The notes beneath the pieces are model-generated. The model had not been told where the DNA came from and searched no databases. It saw only the letters and a list, made by a program, of their open reading frames with translations. From Botrytis cinerea B05.10 (lineage: Eukaryota > Ascomycota > Leotiomycetes > Helotiales > Sclerotiniaceae), in contig NC_037315.1 of the NCBI RefSeq assembly GCF_000143535.2, positions 1,612,001-1,676,000 on the forward strand: a stretch of DNA of 64,000 bases, given 5' to 3'. Below, piece by piece: positions 33,135 through 46,278 of this stretch. Position 1 is the first letter of the stretch, and every line of letters starts with the position of its first letter. Both the position numbers and the translations under genes were made by a program.

Positions 33135-35631
33135 ATGAAGTTCAGAAATGGAATGTGGTTGCCGGCGGAGGGAAAGCGACTAGAGTACGCTGAAGAGGTA
33201 TATGCTATTACGGAACGCGAGGATGGCAAAGCGTTGAGTTTGTTATGTCCAACTCGAAAGATTTTTGCCAGATCTGATTCATTGAATTTGAGTACCTTGA
33301 CAATTGTAAGTCAATTCTGTTAGTAACTGTAAAATACATATTGATCTTGAAAAGGATGTAGAAGCGCCATTTGATGGAGTGATCTCCGTCGAAACGACAC
33401 ACTTTTTAGGTGCTCTCAATCCAGGACCACATTTCGATCTATTTCCAGAAGGAAAGCCAGAGGATAGTCAGGTCGAAATTGCGAAAACAGAAAAGTCAAC
33501 CACCCTCAAGTCCGGATCATTATCGGCGACCGTGAAGACTGGCAACCATGACTTCGAAATCAAATTTCATGCTACAGATGGTTCAAAGGAACTGACATCC
33601 TTACTTGATCGAAGTGTTGGCTTAGCATATAGTCCGGCAACTAGCAACCCGATGCAGATCGCAGATATGAGGGACTTTGAACATTATATCTTTACTCAAT
33701 CCACGCTCTCGGTAGGAGAGTCTGTATTCGGTTTAGGCGAGAGATTTGGAGCATTCAATAGAGTTGGCCAGTCTGTTGAGCTTTGGAACGCAGACGGAGG
33801 AACTTCGAGTGATCAAGCTTATAAAGTTCGTTTTGTCTTGTATGAATCTGGGGTTGATACTAATGAGATGTCAGAATGTACCATTTTGGATGAGTTCGCG
33901 GGGATATGGTATTTTCATCGATACACCTGACAAGGTGGATTTGGAAATTGGAAGCGAGAGATGCTGCAGAGTTCAGACCAGTGTGGAAGGCCAGCGACTA
34001 AAGTGGTATGTACCTTGTACTAAATCTTTAATGAGTATTGAATACTGAACTTCAAAGGTACATTATTTATGGCCCAACGCCAAAAGAGGTCTTGACAAAG
34101 TATTCGATCTTGACCGGAAAGCCAGGAAAGGTACCAAGCTGGAGTTTCGGACTTTGGTTGAGCACTAGTTTTACCACAAATTACGACGAAAAGACTGTAA
34201 ACTCATTCCTCGAAGGGATGAGTGCACGAGATATTCCAGTTGAAGTATTCCACTTTGATTGTTTCTGGATGAAGGCGTTTCATTGGTGTGATTTCGAGTT
34301 CGACTCTGAGATGTTTCCAGACCCGAAGGCTCAAATTTCTCGACTTAAAGAATCTGGTAAGTTCTCAATTGATACGCGCCAGACTTCTCTAACACCAGAC
34401 AGGACTTGTCAAGAAGGTTTGCGTTTGGGTGAATCCGTATCTTGGTCAAGCATCTCCCGTCTTTAAATACGCGGCAAGTAAAGGTTACTTACTCAAACGT
34501 AAGAACGGTGATGTGTTCCAGTGGGACCTCTGGCAAACTGGAATGGGAATTATTGATTTTACCAACCCAGAGGCTACAGAATGGTATGTAGGCTGCTTGA
34601 AGGGTCTATTCGACAAGGGAGTGGATTCGATCAAGACAGATTTCGGAGAGCGCATCCCATCTAAAGATGTCCAATGGTTTGATTCATCTCTGGATCCAAG
34701 AAAGATGCATAACTACTATGCGTTCTTGTACAACAAAATCGTCTACGAGGCATTGCAAGACAGATATGGAAAGGATGAAGCCGTTCTCTTTGCACGTACT
34801 GCTACTGCTGGAACTCAGCGTTTCCCATTGCAATGGGGCGGTGATTGTGAATCTACCGCTGAAGCTATGGCTGAATCAGTTCGAGGAGGCTTGTCGCTAG
34901 GACTTTCTGGTTTTGCCTTTTGGTCAGTTGACATTGGTGGCTTTGAGGGCTATCCTCCCCCTTGGATCTACAAGCGTTGGGTTGCTTTTGGTCTCCTTTG
35001 TTCTCACAGCAGACTTCATGGTAGCAATTCTTTCCGTGTACCATGGACTGTGGACGAGGACGATAAATCGGATCAAGGGTGCTCCAAGGTTCTCTCAAAG
35101 TGGACGACATTGAAAGCAAGACTCATGCCGTATATCTTCTCGCAAGCTCAAGAAGCTGTTGAGTTGGGTATACCTCTTTCACTTCGAGCTATGTTCTTAG
35201 AATTCCCAGATGACCCAACCTCATGGTATCTCGACCGACAATTTATGTTTGGAGACAGTTTACTCGTAGCCCCAATCTTTGAAGAATCCGGGAACGTTGA
35301 ATTCTACCTACCAAAGGGTAAATGGACAAACTTCTTCACCAACGAAGTGAAGAGTGGACCTGGGTGGTTTAAAGAGAACCATGCGTTCGACACTCTGCCT
35401 TTATACGTCCGCGAAAATACAGTACTTGTACTCGGAAAATCAGAGCAGACTAAGACTGTGTATGATTATGCCCAAGACGTTGAAGTTCGTCTATACAACA
35501 CTACCAAGGGGGCAAAGGCCAGGCTGGTAAATTCTGAGGGAGCTGACATTGGTATCCTTGAGGTTGGCGAGGAAGGAAAATTGAAGGATCAGAAGTTCTT
35601 GACAGGTTCATGGGAGGTGACGAAAGTCTAG
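33135..35631 (+). CDS. GH31 alpha-xylosidase (YicI type), intracellular
   Basis: Exons 33135-33305, 33355-33825, 33875-34005, 34058-34356 and 34403-35631 give 766 aa. The N-terminus (MKFRNGMWLPAEGKRLEYAE) is the form seen in YicI-like alpha-xylosidases and has no signal peptide. An N-terminal beta-sandwich includes FGLGERFGAFNRVGQSVELW. The barrel carries EVFHFDCFWMK, the nucleophile Asp437 in SIKTDFGERIP, and the acid/base Asp505 in WGGDCESTAEAM. GFAFWSVDIGGFEG is another GH31 hallmark. The C-terminal sandwich contains LLVAPIFEESGNVEFYLPKG. The family removes alpha-1,6-xylose from xyloglucan oligosaccharides after uptake. The second intron uses an unusual GTTCGT donor (33826), required to join QAYK to NVPFWMSS. 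Confidence 0.94.
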
Positions 35632-37707
35632 AAGTATCATACAAACAGATATTGTGACTACTTGTAATGAACGAACGAAATTTTCATCGATAAGCGATGT
35701 GTATTTGTGCCCAATAGACATAGATAACCTAGACATAGAAGAGACTTATCAAATCAACAAGTGCCGGTCTGGAGAACGACATTAGTTAGTTCCACTAGCC
35801 TTGATAACTTTGAAAATGCGGGCAGATTTGGTGTTTAGGGCGGACAATGGGCATGGCGGAGGTCTTTCCTCAACCAGAGCGATTGTGATCACATCGACCC
35901 ACTGGTTGATGTTGATCTCCCAGGTGATATGTTATTATGGGTCAGAGACCATGCTTGATTGGAACGAAATATACATGCAGACTGGCCATCGATTCTGCTG
36001 AAAGATAAACGTCCGCGTGTACTTCTGCCGTCTGTATCTCCCTAGGAAAGATTTGCGACGTACTCGGGGGGTAATAGACATATGGGGAAGGTATTTGAAG
36101 CTAACCACAAAACAATACATGCTGCAGTGAAATGTAGATGAATAAATCTTTTGAAATGAAATTGTAAAGTTCGGTCGCTCGGGGGAATTTTGAGTCGAGT
36201 CAAAAACACGTGATATTGATGCTCGCTAAACACACACCCCAATCAATACCCAGTGCCCAATTCGAGCCTAAGTCTGACATCCCAGCGACCCCATTTTTGA
36301 ATTTCCGGGGTAGAGTATTATTCTCACACCCCTCCACATCGACAAAATCCCCTGTGCAAACAAGCCCATCCATTAAAAAGGCTGGGTTTTCGGCTTCGAG
36401 TTGGAGAAGATGTATTAGTAGAAGCCAAAGATCACGATGATTCAAAAGTTTTCCAATGCTTTTCATGGAATTAACAATCCAAAATAATGATTTTGAGGTT
36501 TGATATCGAAACGACAGCATTCTTAGGTTTAGCTCCGGGAGAAGAACCACCTAGTGCCCCCCTTACTCCACTGGTCGGAAACTTTTCGGTTAGCATGTGT
36601 GCGGAGAGTAAAAAAAGCTTGCTTGAATGATGCGGGAGCCAAGGATTACTTTCTTCATTTCCACCAAAGGATTTCAGGCAAAGATATCAATTTATTATGT
36701 TATCCTATCGGACACCGTTTGGTAGTTTGATATCAGATCTTTGGTTATGTCTTCCCATCTTCCTTTTTCCCGTCTCCGATTTCTTCATCGGCGCAACCAC
36801 AGATCAAAAATAAGCCGTTCCTGTACAACCACACCACACCAAACAACTCACAAATTTACACATAGATAGATGGATAACCAGATTGAATTCATGGGTTTTT
36901 CCAAAACAATTGTACAGCCGCAAATGATGGGCCGTCTTTGTTGGGCCGTGTCTGGCTAATCCCCTTAATTTCTATCTTTCCTGTCGTTGTCATTTAATTG
37001 CATTCACCCCTTCTGAAGCATTATCGATATGTGATCGATTGTAATTCATATCAATATAGAACAACAACCTACAGACCGAGTGGTTACCATACTGTCGGTA
37101 CCTCCTGTGAGGCCAGACTTTATTTCGAACAGCTCATACTGGGATATCTATACTGCCACCCAACTCTATAGGCGAAAGAAAATGCTGAGTGAATCCTGTG
37201 ATACCTGTCTTTGTGTTTTTGATTCATATCTAGATTCGAAACTGTTGGTGGCTTTAATGATTATCCAGGGATGCCACGAAATTTTCATGCGCAAGATAAA
37301 GCGGTTAGCTGCACATGTCCAAATTTGGTAGCCCTCCCTCAAGGGTATCATTGGACCAATACAGCTTCAATTCAACAGCCTTTAGAAAAACTTAATCTGG
37401 CAACTTTACCGATTTCTAACTTACCCTGGACTCTTTCCCGAGTGAAATACCCTTGATACCTGCATCGACGCAAAGTAACATAGCACAGAGAAGGAAATCG
37501 AAATTCGACTGCATAATTCTATAGTTACACCTGTCTAATCGACACTCAATCACTCGCCGCAGCTTCCCATGCTGAGCCACAGGTCGAATTTAAATACACA
37601 CCAGTGTCCAGAACCCTTTCTTCCGTTACTTTTGTTCTTACAAAATTCTTTTTTCCAACTTTCTTTTTCTTCAATTTCCCATTAGTACATAATACTTTTT
37701 GTTTATC
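35632..37707. other. Intergenic region, no supported gene
   Basis: About 2.1 kb between two plus-strand genes. A 116-codon minus frame (36200-36550) is the longest, without recognisable domain. The last 200 bp before 37708 are pyrimidine-rich, as in fungal promoters. Confidence 0.45.
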
Positions 37708-39870
37708 ATGGAGTCCGATGGACATGTAAGAACTGGCAGCACCAGTGACGAGGAAAAGGTGGTTGCTTCTGCGCCCATTCACTCTGACCTCCCGGCGGAC
37801 CCTGATGCGCACCTTTCAGATGCAGAGCGCAAGTCCATCGACAGAAAACTTGTCTGGAAATTGGATTTGTATTTGATTCCTTGGGTACGTTTGAAACAAT
37901 GGCTTCCTTCTCAATCCAAATGCTAACTTTGAAATAGCTCTGTATCCTTTACCTACTTGCTTTCTTGGATAGAACCAATATTGGAAATGCGAAGATCGAT
38001 GGCCTCCAAAAAGACTTGCACCACATGTCAACTGGAAGATACAATGTAGCTCTTTCGGTGTTCTTCATTTCGTACTCGATCTTTGAACCGTTGACCAATG
38101 TTCTTTTGAAACGCCTTCGCCCATCCATTTTCATCCCGATCATCATGTATGTTAACCTTCTTGGGCGAAATGCATTGCCTAATATGATCTAGGACTATTT
38201 GGGGTGTTGCCATGCTATCAATGGGATATGTCAAGAATTGGTCTGGTATGTGAAAGGCTCATACTTCTTGCAGTCTTTGTCTGGTGATGCTAATTCCGTG
38301 TTTTGCGAAGGCCTTATGGCAGCTAGATGGTTCTTGGGTATGGCTGAAGCTGGACTATACCCTGGCGTAAACTACTTCCTCTCATGTTGGTATAAGCGTG
38401 ATGAATTTGGTGTTCGCGCAGTAAGTTCTCATACAATACTTTCCTGCCTTTTCTCGTCTAACTGGTCAGGCTATCTTCTTCTCTGCCGCTGCATTTTCTG
38501 GATCATTTGGGGGACTTCTTGCTGCAGCTATTGCAAACTTAGATGGACTAGGGGGAAGACCAGGCTGGGCATGGATCTTCATCATTGAGGGTGTCATTAC
38601 AGTTGGATTCGGTCTTCTATCGTTTTTCTTTGTTCACGACTTCCCCGACACCGCTACCTTTCTTTCAGAGCAAGATCGTGCTCGAGTTATTCGCAGACTC
38701 AAGATGGACAAGCAATCAAGTGCTGAGCATGAGGATTTCAAGATGGAATACTTTTGGGCTGCTGTGAAAGATTACAAGATGTGGCTGGGCATGGGTAAGA
38801 TACTCTTCCTTCCCTTACACAAAAGAGACATCTAAAAGTACTTACTAAATCTATCAGGAATATATATGGGTGCAGATATGCCTCTGTACGCGTTCTCTCT
38901 CTTTCTACCAACCATTGTAAGTCCAATCCGTTCACGAATGCCTTCATTGTTGTCGCCGCCGCCTCATTTTGAGGTACTTTCTTCATTTTGAAAAATCGAG
39001 CCGCAAGCTCCTACAAACGTCCGTGCGGGACTCTAAGGTGGTCCAAGCTCTTTCAGATCTCTTAGGTTTCAAACAAAGTAGTTTGTTGTAAGGGTAGCTT
39101 CGCTCTGTAGAAAGAGGGACAATTAGACTAAAAATGGTCTTCACCTTCTTTTCTTCTCTTTGCTGAACCTAATCTCTATTTCCACTTTGTCCCATGTTAT
39201 ATATTTTCTATCCGTTCCTCAGACAATACGAACTCTCAATTTCCTGGTTTGCTTTCAAAGTTTGTGTCTGATAAGTAATACTGACTTTCCAATTCAGGTT
39301 TCCGAGATGGGATACAAAACTACTCGGGCACAATTGCTCTCCGTTCCTCCCTACGCTTGCGCCGCAGTTCTCACAATCGTCATTGGCTTCGCCGCTGATC
39401 GTACCAAACGCCGTGGAATCTTTAACATCTGTACTTCACTACTAGGTGTTATTGGATTTGGCCTGTTGCTTGGATCACAAGCACCTCACGTCAAATATGC
39501 AGGTACATTTTTGGGTGCTCTTGGTATCTATCCTTGTATTTCAAATACTATTTCATGGGTTAGCAACAACACTGAAGGTGTTTACAAGCGTGGTATAGTT
39601 CTCGGATTCGTCATCGGATGGGGAAATCTCAATGGTATTGTTAGCAGTAACATTTACTACAAAGGACCAAAATTTACAGTAGGCCATGCAACTGTCATGG
39701 CTTACATGATTGTCTGCCTATTTGGTGGTAGTGTTGCCATGCATCTCTTGTTACGCAGAGAGAATGCAGCTAGATTGGCCGGAAAAAGAGATCACTTAGT
39801 TGAAGGGATGACGGAGAAGGAAGCCGAGAGTTTGGGTGACAATCGTCCTGACTTCTTGTATACCCTTTGA
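37708..39870 (+). CDS. MFS transporter, Dal5/anion:cation symporter (allantoate permease-like) family
   Basis: Exons 37708-37884, 37938-38146, 38193-38245, 38311-38420, 38470-38794, 38858-38916 and 39298-39870 give 501 aa. The start ATG is at 37708. Landmarks: the cytosolic N-terminus with DRKLVWKLDLYLIPW, TM1 with LCILYLLAFLDRTNIGNAKI, the family motif GMAEAGLYPGVNYFLSCWYKR, a central loop with FPDTATFLSEQDRARVIRRL, and QLLSVPPYACAA in the second half. Twelve hydrophobic segments can be laid out. Dal5-type carriers import allantoate, vitamins such as nicotinate or biotin precursors, dipeptides and similar organic anions by proton symport at the plasma membrane. The last intron, 381 nt, is far longer than the others in the window. 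Substrate cannot be told from sequence. Confidence 0.92.
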
Positions 39871-41396
39871 AAATTGTATGCCTAGATGGATGTCGTTATT
39901 GTGGGGAGGATTTTAGTGCTCGATTTCTCATTAGTTTCTGTGTAACATTTTACTCTTTCCTTTCGTTCTGCTGGGAGCAAAGCCCTTAGATTTAACTTTA
40001 TTTTGCACCGTTAATAATACACTCGGTTACGCAAGTCAACGTTAAGTGTCATATGCAAACTGTGAGTTAACAAGCTTCTACTCGCTTTTACTGGAGTATT
40101 TGACCCGTTTACTTGGCTATCAATTGAATACCATTACCTCTCCAATCCAGTCAGCTGTCAAAGTACAAAAAACTAAGGGACACTCTGATTAGCCTAATCA
40201 TGTAAAACCATGTCCGACTGGACCAAGATATAAGCAAGCTTTTTTCAGCCGAGTACTGTGTGGATCCATAACACCGCGTCTGACCTGTAACACTACAGCC
40301 ATGTTAGGTGCATTAGCTCGATTCCTCCTTGTTCACACTACCCCCAACGCTAGTGACTTTCGCCCAGCACTTGCCACAAGAGGTAGCAATACCACCCCCA
40401 AATTCGAGGCGTCAATCCTAGTTGTGATACCCCAGATATTCACATCCCCGCGAAAGATTTGTCTCGGTATTATGTTTAAAGAGGTGCTTACCAGGCTAGG
40501 AGATTATCCATTTTTAATACATTTTAAGCAGACAAGCATTGGGAAATATTTGGGGGTGGTGTACGATTATTAGTGGCTATTTCGGGGGAGCCTAGTTATT
40601 CTCGAACAAATCACAGGCGAGGCTGATTTGTACTGCTACGTGTTTTTCGTTCCCATGGCTTTTCACATGAAGCGATTTTAATGGCTCAGTATCTGCATAA
40701 TGAACAATTTGATTCTTCCAGAAATTCTGAGAGATTAGATTGAGATTGGGAGAGGTTAGGGGTTTGTGCTGCCCCGTGGCCCATGGGACATGTTTGAAGT
40801 AACCTTACTCCAGCCTCATTCGCTGACCACGCAGGATTACTTACTGACTCCTCTGACCACTACATATGTCTCAAGTAGTGTACATTCCATTCAGGCTTTA
40901 GTATTTGCCCGGAAGCCATTTTTGTGGCGTTCTTTTACTATCAGACGCGGGATAATGGAGGGGGGAAAAACAGGAAAAAAAGCAGGAAGTAAAGGTAGGA
41001 GTACAGGTGCGAAGAAGTATACTTGTCAAGTTACTGATTAGATTATCTTTCATCTATTCTATTCATCTCTCTCAATCATTCCTTCAATAGGTCAGAATCT
41101 CCGCTGCACCAACCATGTATTATCAGACGCCATGAACATATCCACGACTCTTTTCGTTTTTATGTGTTCCAATCCTCTAGGTACTTCTTTGAGCTGCTCC
41201 AATATGGGACAATTCCTCTTTCGTCCGCTCACATCCTATTACTTGACACGATCTTGTGCATTAGTACTCTCTTTATGATTGTCTTGCTGACATACATAGA
41301 AGAGAAAATCTCCATATTTTCCTTCTCCAAGCTTTGCTTTTTCCTTCCCGTCCACAAAACCTCTAGTTTCCCCACATCCGCTAGCTAGCTCTCATC
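39871..41396. other. Intergenic region, no supported gene
   Basis: About 1.5 kb. Open frames at 40301-40573 and 40766-41041 have no recognisable domain. Pyrimidine-rich sequence precedes the GPCR gene. Confidence 0.45.
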
Positions 41397-42937
41397 ATGG
41401 GCCAACTATCCCAAAGGGAGATTGATATCTTAATCATTATCGAGCGTACCACGGCATCGATATCGGTGATGGGAACGCTGGCTCTGTTTGGTACATTCAT
41501 CTTCTTTAAATCTTTCAGAACGTTGTCAAATACAATCATTTTTTACGCATCTTTTGCAAATCTCTTTGCAAACGTTGCTGCGCTTATTGGAGGTTCTGCG
41601 CTATCACAAGTTAACTCGCCGTTATGTCAATTTCAAGGTTTCTTGTTGGAGATGTATGATATTTCTCTTAGTTCTTTTTATTCTACCGTCACTGATGAAG
41701 CAAAAGGTTCATGCAAAGCGATCCGTGGTGGAGTTTAGCGATGGCCACAAATGTCTACCTTGTCTTCTTCTACCGATTTGATGCCGCCCAGCTTAAGAAA
41801 CTGTATCCTTATTATGCATTAATATGCTATGGTCTCCCATTTATTCCAGCGATGGTCTGTCTTTTTGTAAAAAATGATAAGAAAGGGAAGATCTATGGAA
41901 ACGCAACAGTATGAAAACTTATCTTCCCTCAAATGTCTTGTATCTTTTCAGACAATAAACTTACGAAATTACATAGCTTTGGTGTTGGATTGACGGTCCA
42001 TGGGCACCCCTCCGTATCTACAGCTACTACGCACCAATTTGGATTACCATCCTCGCTGCACTATGTATCTATGTCCGCGTTGGGATTGAGATCTTCCGCG
42101 CCCGCAATCAACTCAAAGAAATATCCCATCGAACCGATCCATCACTGCATACAGACGCCGGAGGCAAATCGCCACTTCCTCTTCAGGGCAGCATAACCAA
42201 CGCATCAGAAGCCACAAACAAGGACTACGAAAGTGAGCATGAACAACCAATTTTTACTGGAACTCGGACCACCGAGATCGAAGTGACACACGGCTCGTGG
42301 GAAAATGGAACGGCTCTCAGTACAAACCCCACTCCACGATATCCTCGCGCTTCAGATGTTAATCATCTAAGCACTCCTGTCAAAGAGCCAGATAGCAATT
42401 ACCGTGTCACCATTTCCGCCGTACCGAATACACATACGTCGAATGGGCGAGGCGGAGCCAGGAGAAATGCAAGTAGCTTGGATAAGATAAAATGGGCCTA
42501 CACGAAAGTCGCCATGCTTTTCTGTATCTCTATTCTGATAACCTGGGTTCCCGCTTCGGTAAACCGAGTCTATGGGTTGAGATTTCCGGACAGACCATCA
42601 TTTATATTGAACATAGGTTCTGCCATTGTTCTTCCTCTGCAAGGATTTGTACATCTCCTCTATTCCGCCAAATTTCAAGATACGAGTAACTAACATAAAA
42701 CAGTGGAATACCGTCATCTACTTCACCACTTCTCTAGGAATCTGTCGCAGTGTCTGGGCCGATCTCCGCGGTCCCTCTAAACAGCATAGGAAAACCGAAG
42801 GATTCCGTATGATGGATCGCCCTATGACTGGTATTCATCGAGGAGCAACTAAGGAGACAGAAAGTATGGTGGAATTAAGCACTAGTCGATCGCAAACGAA
42901 TCGAAGTTTAAGGAGCGCCGAAGTTGATAGTATATGA
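41397..42937 (+). CDS. cAMP-receptor-like G-protein-coupled receptor
   Basis: Exons 41397-41653, 41707-41908, 41977-42648 and 42704-42937 give 454 aa. The N-terminus is short and extracellular, then come helices around SVMGTLALFGTFIFFK, NTIIFYASFANLFANVAAL, a Cys before QGFLLEMFM, SDPWWSLAMATNVYLVFF, YYALICYGLPFIPAMVCLF and WITILAALCIYVRVG. A large third intracellular loop of about 120 residues, Thr/Ser-rich, precedes KWAYTKVAMLFCISILITWVP and a last helix containing LNIGSAIVLPLQGFWNTVIYF. This is the pattern of fungal cAMP-receptor-like (class V/GprC-type) receptors, which signal through heterotrimeric G proteins to the cAMP pathway. The cytosolic tail is about 75 residues and Ser/Thr-rich, suiting kinase regulation. 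The ligand is unknown. Confidence 0.9.
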
Positions 42938-45378
42938 GCCAAAAGGGGGAGGAGGACTTGATGATATCTGATTGTATTACAGTGCTATGTACATTTATGT
43001 GTAAACATTTAATCGGTGGGATGGAGCGATGATAGGATTTATGAGGAAAACTGGAAAAGGAGTTGGATATAGTAATATTTTATGCGGTTCGCTCAGAAAG
43101 CTATGAGGACTTTCCGGAAAGGATATGGAGAAATCAACAGGATACCTATGAAAAGCTGGCCACGGAAAGGAAAAGCTCTATTTGTCTATGCAAATTTCAA
43201 TTCTTGTGTTGTATATCTCATTTTGTACAGCATCACAAACAACATCAAAGAAATCAAACAACCCCGCAGTAAAAGACTCAGTGATTTCTAAACACCCAGA
43301 AGTACCTAGGAACAAGCATTCATTGTCTCACACTTTTCAAAACAAGCACACTCATTAAATTTGGCGCCCAGTCGCCAACATAGCCATTGTATGCTCCACT
43401 ATCGCGGCGGCGATTCGTACCTTAATGATCTATCCATCTATCGAATAAGTTCCTATTGACAACATCCATAATCCATGAAAATACGGAGTCGGTAATTCAG
43501 CATCCATGCAATATGATAGATTTTCAAGACCGTTTGTAAGGCGCACGGAGCATCCCGAACATACCTAGCCTCGAGGCTTTCGAGTTGAGACAAACCAACG
43601 GTTTATTTCCCGTTTCGTTTTCAATGTCTCTGATAGAAACAAAATATACATGTAACTGAAATGCATACTCCTGAAAGCACGCAGCGTACCTTACACAGAA
43701 TGGTTTTGTTCCTGAAATTAGGGCAAGTGTGAATTGTTGTCTTGATAGCTTACTGGGTGAGTCGTGCTCTCAATGCGCCACTTTGAATTTGGCAATATAC
43801 GATATATCGCGGATTGGCATGTTGTTCATTTATCCTTTTCATGGGGATTTTCGGTTCCTGGCTCTTTTCATGAGTCGTTTCTCTAAATTTCTGAGCATTG
43901 TCGTAGGTCTAGATCTAGGTCTAGATCTTAAGACAGTATAGGGCTTCCCCTGCTCAAGCCAGACCAGACTAATTTCCCCAGCCCTCACGAATTCGCAATT
44001 TTCATCTCATTCCTAATTACCTCATACTAAATATCCTACCAGATATCACTTCAACATCCTGATCAGACTCCGATCAGACTCAAGTACCAAACTCACCAGG
44101 ATCCATGCCAACGGATTCATGGGGTCTAAATTCCGCAGCCCTCTAATCATTGCTCCGAGTGTTCGCTTACGGACTTGACCCCAAAATAAGTTGACTTTGC
44201 GGGTCCGGCTCTTTTACAGGTCCACGTTCAGGGTGTATTATTAGCGAGTTAGACCATATCTAGGTATTATAGTTAAAATAATAATAATAACAAATTTACG
44301 AGCCATTTTTTCTGATTTCAAGGGTGCAAACGGTCTCAGCTGGGGGATGGGGAACTCTTCTAGGGTAAACAACACGACGCGGATTTCAAAATGAAAGGGC
44401 AGAATGTACACACCACAGAGTTCTATCGTTACGACCGTTATTGTACTCGTACGATTTTGATTGACATCTATTTTTCTTTATGTGCACCTGACGAGTAACG
44501 GTCTCAAGGTTTTCAGCTCCGTACTACTCAGGCCCACTATATACTTCTAGAAGACTTCTACCTAGAAATTCGATCAGATAGCATTGCAGTGTTACAGTAC
44601 AAGTAGCGAGTATTGAAAGTATCAGCCATTTTGATACTCAAGATGAATGAATACCAAGGAAAATTCATTTCAGCATCTGGCATTGACTCGAGATTATGTA
44701 GTAGTCGTTGTCTAGCATACAGCTGTCAGCTTACCTGTCCGAAGCTTTGCATAGAACCGGGGTGTGCAATTTGACGAACGGACAGTAAGTTTCTTTAGGG
44801 TGGAGCATCCGGATTCCGTCGGGTACCTAGTGAGGATTTTGGGTGTAGATGCAGCGTTGAGTAGTCTCTAAGTACCGGTACTAGTTACGCTTTTAACTTC
44901 AGGAGCTGCTGAAAGGTTAGGCAGTAGAGTCTCAGTAATGCGATGGTACTCTACTTTGCGCAATTGTTGCGCAATAATACTACTGCAGCTTTGCATGAAA
45001 TAGACATGAGAATGTTGCATGATATAATAGAATATTAAGAAAAAATAGTCATGGAATCTTCAGACTACACATCATTGTTGCCAAACCAGCAAAACAACGA
45101 ACATCTCTAACAATATGAATTTATAATGCGGAGTAGACAAAGCACTGAAGACCTTTTTTATATTTATTTAACAGACGTACACACTGACTTCCATGGCCCG
45201 ATCCGCACTTTATCATAACTCTAGGGTTCAAAGAGTAGTTTACCGTGCCGTCTCCTCAACATTTATAGCGTCTTCAGTGGAGTCAACAACCAACGCGGGG
45301 AAGAATCCACTTACAGATCCGACACATTTCTCTCCACTTAAACGATTAGGAAATTCGGCGATCAAAGTCTTGACACCT

Positions 45379-45396
45379 ACACACACACACACACAC
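45379..45396 (+). repeat. Dinucleotide microsatellite (AC)9
   Basis: Uninterrupted AC repeats. Confidence 0.9.
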
Positions 45397-45998
45397 AAAC
45401 AACTTGTAGTCAAAACAACCCATAATCTCAACCTTCTGCGCCGTATACATACATCACAATATTGTCTTCCCGCCTCCAAAATCCCCCGAATCTACATTGT
45501 AACCCAACAGTCAATCCAACAGCATCAAAAACACCCTAATATTTTCCGAGAAAATCATTCTTCCTATTGCTACCCTACCTACCCAGTAAACCCATATCGT
45601 TGCATACAGGCTTTCCAACGCAGCTTCTTACACCTAACTACAACTACCCCAATGATTGGATAACGTGCTATTCCACAGAGAACATGGGATTGATATTACA
45701 TACGCGCATACATGTATGGACGTATGTATGTGATCCTGTTACTTTAACTATACCCAAGCCTACCTTCCTATAAACATCTAGACGAGCTAGCTAGCTATAG
45801 ATACAAAACAAATCGTTTCGACTAACCCAAATACCATCCATCCATCTACACCATCCATTCCATACCCACGAATCAAGAATATCCTCCATGCACATATACA
45901 TACATACATACACGACAAGGATGCAACGGGGGCCAAGCAAAAAGTGTGGAAGAAATACCAAGTTCGAGGATTTCTCGATAGGAGAACAAAATTAAGGA

Positions 45999-46012
45999 GG
46001 GGGGGGGGGGGG
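45999..46012 (+). repeat. Homopolymer G14
   Basis: Fourteen consecutive G, rare in this AT-leaning sequence and prone to sequencing error and quadruplex formation. Confidence 0.85.
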
Positions 46013-46262
46013 AGAACAAATATGTACATCTACGCCGTATAAAAGCGTACGCGCATGCGTAATCCTCATGCAAGTTTCGTGGATTGAATGGGAGAAATAC
46101 ATGGGTGGATGGATGTCTATCTAAGTAGGTAGTATTATTCCTTATCGAGGCGAAGCGAATCAAATCAAATCGATGAATAACAATATTAGATATTTTTACT
46201 GGATGGGGATGGGATAGATGAACTGCCTAATAGGGAAGCGAGAGATGGATGCATGTACGGTA

Positions 46263-46278
46263 TGTGTGTGTGTGTGTG
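46263..46278 (+). repeat. Dinucleotide microsatellite (TG)8
   Basis: Uninterrupted TG repeats. Confidence 0.9.

Noticed and set aside
36200..36550. 116-codon minus frame between the GH31 and MFS genes
   Set aside because: No recognisable domain, no signal peptide, unusual composition; not supported.
45193..45663. 156-codon plus frame
   Set aside because: Runs through an (AC)n tract giving Thr-His repeats; composition not protein-like.
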